From Oscillospiraceae bacterium (GTDB lineage Bacteria; Bacillota; Clostridia; Oscillospirales; UBA644): DNA of 64,000 nt. Position numbers and translations under genes: made by a program. The stretch spans positions 24,351 to 88,350 of the forward strand of contig SVMT01000009.1 in NCBI GenBank assembly GCA_015067305.1, given 5' to 3'. The notes beneath the pieces are model-generated. The model was not told the origin of the DNA. It searched no databases and saw nothing but the letters and a program-made list of their open reading frames with translations. The first letter of the stretch is position 1, and the number at the start of each line of letters is the position of its first letter. Of the stretch, positions 60,033 to 64,000 are shown in pieces.

Positions 60033-61079
60033 TTATAAAGAAAGAAAAGATTCTTTTTTTATTTCAAAAAGTTGTGAAGCGGTTTCTGAAACAGTTTTCT
60101 TATCCGATTCGGAAACCGTCTCAAAAAGCTCAAAAATGATTTTACCGTTTTTATATTTCCATTTTCCCAAAACTCTTCCATTGAGAAGAATTGCAGGCAT
60201 TACAATACCTGAAAGATTGAATATTCCGCGGAGATTCTCCTTTGGCAGAAAGGGGTTCTCCTCTTTTTTATATCCGAGCATAAGCTGGTCAAAGCCCGAA
60301 AGCAGAATACATTTCGGAATTTCGGGAACATCTGACGGTAGAGCTCCGATATGATAAAATTCAACACCGTCCGCGGAAAAACTCTCCACGGGTAAAGTTT
60401 TCATCAGAGCCTTTATTTTCGTCTGAGAAACGCCGAAATAATAAGCAGCATTTTTCACGGAAGCAGGCGAAAAGTTCGTGAAATAACGTCTCAGAAGCTC
60501 CGTTTCAGCTTCCGAATTGGACATTGGAACATACTCAGGTGTAAGCTCAAATTCCTTTTCTTCCTTGACGGTATAATTTATAAATCCCCGCTGACAAAGC
60601 TCACGTATTCCGCCGCCCCAGGGGTCAAACATACTCCCCTCTTCCGCTTCCGTCATGCCGTTCTTGCGGCAGATTTCCTTAAGTGCTTCACGTGATTTGG
60701 GATAATCTTTGAGAGCCTCCAGAATGACCTCAGAAAAATATTTCTGTCTTTCTGGAGTAAGATTCCAGCAAGGACGTGAATTCCACCATGTGGGTAATAT
60801 GAAGTCCAAAAGGCGGTAATTTTCCCTGATAAAAAGCGGCAGGTCTTCCTTTGCAAAAACATGAACGGTTCCGCGCAAAGTCCAATTTTTAACAAGTCCG
60901 CCGCCGAAATCTGCTTCCGTTACGACCTCATTACAGCGGATCCGTAAGCCGTGAAAAGCGTTGGACATAAACTGAGACTGTAATCCGTTGAGATCACGGA
61001 CTACAGTTCTCTTGTCTGTTTTATTTGTAAGATGCTGACCGTAAAGGCGCAAAGCCTTTATATAATCAATATTTTGCAT
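60033..61079 (-). CDS. AlkZ/YcaQ-type winged-helix DNA glycosylase
   Basis: 348 aa. Family marks: GLQSQF with the catalytic Q-x-Q pair (Gln34, Gln36), LRGTVHVFAKEDLPLF, and GFDQLMLGYK near the C-terminus. AlkZ and YcaQ remove bulky or crosslinked alkyl bases; the Q-x-Q form is the AlkZ type in Streptomyces, while YcaQ has Q-x-D. Its 5' end overlaps the upstream small gene by 14 bases. Role in repair is inferred from family. Confidence 0.87.
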   Translation of the reverse strand: MQNIDYIKALRLYGQHLTNKTDKRTVVRDLNGLQSQFMSNAFHGLRIRCNEVVTEADFGGGLVKNWTLRGTVHVFAKEDLPLFIRENYRLLDFILPTWWNSRPCWNLTPERQKYFSEVILEALKDYPKSREALKEICRKNGMTEAEEGSMFDPWGGGIRELCQRGFINYTVKEEKEFELTPEYVPMSNSEAETELLRRYFTNFSPASVKNAAYYFGVSQTKIKALMKTLPVESFSADGVEFYHIGALPSDVPEIPKCILLSGFDQLMLGYKKEENPFLPKENLRGIFNLSGIVMPAILLNGRVLGKWKYKNGKIIFELFETVSESDKKTVSETASQLFEIKKESFLSL

Positions 61080-61449
61080 ATTTACGCTTTACATCTTCCC
61101 AATACCAGACGTCTGCACCCTCATTTTTCTTTGTGCCGTTTTCGTAATCGGAAAGGAGCTCACAAATCGAATTCTCTGGGCTGTATTTCTTGTTGAAGCG
61201 CTTTTCTTCAATTACACGGTACGCAAGCCTTGACGCAGTGATCTCCACCTCAAGCTTGTCTTCCCTGTAGAATTTCTCGCACATAAGCGCTGTCAATTTG
61301 CCCACATAGTCAGCCATAGCCTCTTTCCATGTAAATCCGTCCTTTGCGTAGGCATCAAAAACGCCTTCAGTTTCAACTGTTATGCAAAGAGAGTCCACCG
61401 TAGTGCTCCAAATATCAATATTTTTGTGGTTGTCTCTGTATTTCAACAT
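61066..61449 (-). CDS. small conserved-looking protein, unknown
   Basis: 127 aa from ATG at 61449 (AAAGGA 9 bases upstream; the ATG three codons earlier touches the ribosome site). Mixed alpha/beta, acidic-basic, no membrane segment. Segments such as WSTTVDSLCITVETEGVFDA and FTWKEAMADYVGKLTALMCE look structured. No family recognised. Overlaps and probably shares a transcript with the AlkZ-like gene. Confidence 0.65.
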   Translation of the reverse strand: MLKYRDNHKNIDIWSTTVDSLCITVETEGVFDAYAKDGFTWKEAMADYVGKLTALMCEKFYREDKLEVEITASRLAYRVIEEKRFNKKYSPENSICELLSDYENGTKKNEGADVWYWEDVKRKYAKY

Positions 61450-61533
61450 CAAAATCATTCCTTTTCAACTGGATTTTCTTTAACTATATAATAGCACATT
61501 TTTTTGTAATTGTCAATATTTTTCTGTAAAAAT

Positions 61534-61570
61534 AAAAAAGACATCTAAACAAATGTTCGGATGTCTTTTT
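61534..61570 (-). terminator. terminator after tRNA-Lys
   Basis: Minus strand AAAAAAGACATC/GATGTCTTTTTT 12-bp stem, 14-base loop, followed by ATTTTTACAG. Begins right at the tRNA CCA end. Confidence 0.88.
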
Positions 61571-61646
61571 TGGTGATCCATCGGAGAGTCGAACTCCGGA
61601 CACCATGATTAAAAGTCATGTGCTCTACCTACTGAGCTAATGGATC
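61571..61646 (-). tRNA. tRNA-Lys(UUU), CCA encoded
   Basis: 76 bases on the minus strand: acceptor GATCCAT/ATGGATC, D arm TAGCTCAGTAGGTAGAGC, anticodon loop CTTTTAA (anticodon TTT), T arm with GTTCGACTC, and A-CCA at the 3' end. Cloverleaf pairs throughout. Confidence 0.97.
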
Positions 61647-61773
61647 ATTTGGTTTTGTTTGCCTTGTTCAAATCAGCTTATATATTATAGCAGACAAATC
61701 GAATTTTGTCAATAGGTTTTTTGTAAACTTTTTGTAAATTCGAAATACTGAATAATAATTCAAAACCTTAATT

Positions 61774-62340
61774 TTATTTTTCGCTGTCAATGCCCTTCAT
61801 TTCAAGAATGATTTTTGCGGCAACAGCCTTTTCAGCGTTTGCGGCTACAGCCATTGAAAGAGAAATATCTTCCAATATGAAAGCATAGTCTCCCCCGTCA
61901 ATAAAACGTGCGGAAGCCTCGCCCAAGGATTTTTTAAAAGCAGACTCCTGCGCATCGCAGAAATCATTATAAACAGAATCAACAGAAAAACGCTGAACTT
62001 TTCTGCTTATGAGTATCTGAACTGTGGGAATGGGCATTATCTGCTTCAAAGTGCAGACCATGATAAGATACGCAAGATGAGTTCTGGAGTATCTTTTTCT
62101 CACGGGAGGAGGAATTATGCCCAATTTTACATAGTTATTTATGATAGAGGGCGTAATTACTTTTGTACCGTCTTCCGAAAAAAACTGAAGATGCTTTTCC
62201 GTAAAAGCGATGACCTGATCCATATACAATTCAAGTTCCGGCAACTCTTCCCATCTGGGAAGTCTTATCGCCATATTATCTTCACACCATTTGCAAAGGC
62301 GTTTGTTTATTTCTTTTATGTCTTTCACTGATATCTCCAT
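61774..62340 (-). CDS. DUF1836 protein
   Basis: 188 aa. LPRWEELPELELYMDQVIAF and VITPSIINNYVKLGIIPPPV then KRYSRTHLAYLIMV mark the DUF1836 family, which has a MerR-like helical DNA-binding look. Function unknown. The ATG at 62340 has no good ribosome site; a GTG four codons on (62328) has GGAG 6 bases upstream and may be the true start. Confidence 0.88.
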   Translation of the reverse strand: MEISVKDIKEINKRLCKWCEDNMAIRLPRWEELPELELYMDQVIAFTEKHLQFFSEDGTKVITPSIINNYVKLGIIPPPVRKRYSRTHLAYLIMVCTLKQIMPIPTVQILISRKVQRFSVDSVYNDFCDAQESAFKKSLGEASARFIDGGDYAFILEDISLSMAVAANAEKAVAAKIILEMKGIDSEK

Positions 62341-62530
62341 TCTGCCGCTAAAGTATCAGCACAAATATAAATGAAAACCTCCCCAAGCGGCTGATGGAGA
62401 TTTAGGCATGTGCCGCACTACCGCATTTCTTTGGCTGCGGCACGCCGTATTGGAATCTTAATTAGCGTGATCTTTCACGCTAATTCTCCGAATTACACTA
62501 TATGGTTTTTAAAACTAATTTTTCTAATTT
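62341..62530 (-). promoter_or_regulatory. long leader of DUF1836 gene with three hairpins
   Basis: On the minus strand: AATTAGCGTGA/TCACGCTAATT (62460-62485), then GTGCCGCA/TGCGGCAC around an 18-base loop, then GCCGCT/AGCGGC enclosing a GGGGAGG. The last stem could expose or hide a ribosome-like site. The first hairpin could also be a terminator for plus-strand readthrough. No known riboswitch recognised. Confidence 0.45.
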
Positions 62531-62535
62531 CTTAT

Positions 62536-62564
62536 ATCTTATCACAAATTTCTTGTTTTGTCAA
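62536..62564 (-). promoter_or_regulatory. promoter of DUF1836 gene
   Basis: Minus strand TTGACA, 17-bp spacer, TAAGAT; about 195 bases before the coding start. Confidence 0.7.
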
Positions 62565-62684
62565 TACTTTTTCCGCAAAATTCAAATATTTTATCAGGTA
62601 GAAAACTCTATTGAAGTAATAAACGCCAAAGCTTATTCATATATTTCAGTATACAAAACAAGTTTGAAAAGGATCGGTTAAATT

Positions 62685-64000
62685 ATGAACAGTGAAAATC
62701 TCATAAGACTCAACAATTACGAAACAGAACAGATCAGGGAGACCTATACAGAAGGGGAATTCATTCTGGCAGACTACTACCCTCCCGTGATGAGGATCGT
62801 CAGAAGCGAAGCTAAAGCGCTTATACGCTCAAAAACGGTAATGAATGATAAACTCACGGTGGAAGGCTCAGTGGAATTTACCGTGATGTATCTCTCCGAC
62901 GACGGAACCCTTACTCCCTGCACACACATGCTCCCGTTTACCCACACCTGCGAAACAAAAATAACAAAAGACGATATCTGCGAAATTTCCGCAACCGTCT
63001 CATACATAAACACAAGGGCACTCAGTCCGCAAAAGCTTTATCTGAAAGCTACTGTCGAACTGCAGACCTCACACACCAGGATCACGGAATTTTCAGCAGT
63101 TATTCCCGATTCCGAGGAAAACGTTTACACACGTAAAGCAGAACTTGACTCCTTTGAAGTGATATGCAGCGGCCACAAGCCTCTCAAGATCACAGACGAG
63201 ATAAAGCCCGCCGCAAGAATAAGATCAGTCCTGAGATACGATGTATTCTTCAACGAAACGGAACAGAAGATACTTACGGAAAAACTGATCTCCAAAGCGG
63301 ATATGTTGCTGAAAATAGTGTACCTGACCTATGATGGAGAAATCTCCGCATACGAACAAAAGGTCGCAGTATCGCAGATCCTCGACATGAACGGATTGAC
63401 CGAGGACACGATTTGCGGAGTTAAATACACGCTGACAGATTGCAGAATGACCGTTGCCAATTCAGGAGAAGAGGCTAACAACAGTATTATTTACGAGATC
63501 ACAGTCGATGTTGACGCCGCAGGATTCGCCAAAAACAAGCATATTCTCTGCTGTGATGCGTTTTCCGACAAAAAAGAATTGAAATGCACAACGCATATGT
63601 TCAAAAGCGGCGGATTTTCAAAGATATCCAAAGAGCAAAGCTTCAAAGAAACACTTGATATCGGACTTTACGACAAAATTTTTGATATTTCCGTTCTTCC
63701 TGCCGTTCTAAGCACCGATTACGACAGAACCACGGGTATACTTTCCGTTTCGGGGACATTCTCTTGCAGGGCGCTTTTCAGAGACGAAAACGGTGAATTT
63801 TCCTCCACAGAAAAAGAACTCCCGTTTATGTTGTCTCTCCAAACAGACTGTAGCGCCGAAAATATAAAAGTTTCAGCCGAAATGTACGTAAATTCCTTTG
63901 CTTATGTGGAAAATAACAGCTCTTCTGCGGAATTGCGCATAGACTGCACCTACAAAGGATTCCTTTTCTGCTCCGACAATGTTGAGATCCTGACGGAAAT
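62685..64000 (+). CDS. SipL-like DUF3794 spore coat/cortex protein, 3' truncated
   Basis: Open from ATG at 62685 to the window end (438 codons, no stop). The N-terminal block (LNNYETEQIRETYTEGEF, then VMRIVRSEAKALIRSKTVMN and LTVEGSVEFTVMYL) is a DUF3794 domain, and similar V-E-G-x-V/Y-x-G-type blocks repeat to the end (e.g. LRIDCTYKGFLFCSDNVEIL). In C. difficile the SipL protein with this domain binds SpoIVA and is required for coat assembly; a C-terminal LysM is expected beyond the window. Ribosome site AAGGA 11 bases upstream. Other DUF3794 proteins are possible. Confidence 0.85.
   Translation, partial: MNSENLIRLNNYETEQIRETYTEGEFILADYYPPVMRIVRSEAKALIRSKTVMNDKLTVEGSVEFTVMYLSDDGTLTPCTHMLPFTHTCETKITKDDICEISATVSYINTRALSPQKLYLKATVELQTSHTRITEFSAVIPDSEENVYTRKAELDSFEVICSGHKPLKITDEIKPAARIRSVLRYDVFFNETEQKILTEKLISKADMLLKIVYLTYDGEISAYEQKVAVSQILDMNGLTEDTICGVKYTLTDCRMTVANSGEEANNSIIYEITVDVDAAGFAKNKHILCCDAFSDKKELKCTTHMFKSGGFSKISKEQSFKETLDIGLYDKIFDISVLPAVLSTDYDRTTGILSVSGTFSCRALFRDENGEFSSTEKELPFMLSLQTDCSAENIKVSAEMYVNSFAYVENNSSSAELRIDCTYKGFLFCSDNVEILTE

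Noticed and set aside
59817..60038. 73-codon Asp-Asn-rich reading frame
   Set aside because: GTG start without a ribosome site, composed almost wholly of microsatellite units and without a domain; listed as a repeat instead of a gene.
1..64000. Prophage, integrative element or defence island
   Set aside because: No integrase, transposase, phage structural gene, restriction or toxin-antitoxin gene was recognised; only MITE-like and palindromic repeats.

Overview
The window looks like chromosome of an anaerobic, endospore-forming, low-GC Gram-positive bacterium of the Clostridia (Oscillospirales/Ruminococcaceae type, probably from a gut). Reasons: a spoVAC-spoVAD-spoVAE cluster with a sigma-G-like promoter, a SipL-type DUF3794 spore-coat gene, a PASTA kinase/PP2C pair, rubrerythrin and glycyl-radical chemistry, strong AGGAG ribosome sites, and A+T-rich intergenic DNA with many TTGACA-17-TATAAT promoters. 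The species assignment is inference. Layout. 1-3 kb: tandem acetyltransferase copies and an unrecognised 541-aa protein, closed by a MITE-like element. 3-9.3 kb: a carbohydrate island with two TIM-barrel glycosidase-like lipoproteins, an AraC regulator, and a ROK kinase plus SIS isomerase operon. 9.5-13.7 kb: an amino-sugar operon (HTH-GlmM fusion, left-handed beta-helix acetyltransferase, GlmS). 13.9-17.7 kb: endonuclease IV, a PfkB kinase, then spoVAC-AD-AE. 17.8-24.6 kb: a Na/Pi transporter, then a tightly coupled GH2 glycosidase / glycyl-radical activase / divergent glycyl-radical enzyme operon. 24.6-29.6 kb: a flavin reductase-rubredoxin-rubrerythrin fusion, GNAT, TraX, AraC and a DegT aminotransferase. 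29.6-34 kb: DivIC-like protein, deacetylase and proBA in one operon, then a secreted CBM9-like protein. 34.2-46.5 kb: one long minus-strand housekeeping operon (yicC, remA, gmk, rpoZ, priA, def, fmt, metallopeptidase, rlmN, prpC, prkC, rsgA, thiN, NYN protein). 46.7-53 kb: a zinc-ribbon membrane protein, M28 peptidase, prfA, mgtE behind a long structured leader, a SLOG protein and a HAD phosphatase. 53-58.3 kb: redox and repair genes (fRMsr, exoA, Nudix, Bcp), uridine-kinase-like and phosphoesterase genes. 58.4-64 kb: small membrane and regulatory genes, microsatellite DNA, AlkZ-like glycosylase, tRNA-Lys, DUF1836 and the start of a SipL-like gene. Most notable items: the glycyl-radical operon whose enzyme departs from the usual signatures; the HTH-GlmM fusion; the rubrerythrin fusion that keeps an internal ribosome site and start codon; the mgtE leader with mutually exclusive helices; and two dispersed palindromic repeat families. 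No CRISPR array, IS transposase, integrase or rRNA was seen. All calls are by reading; no database search was run.
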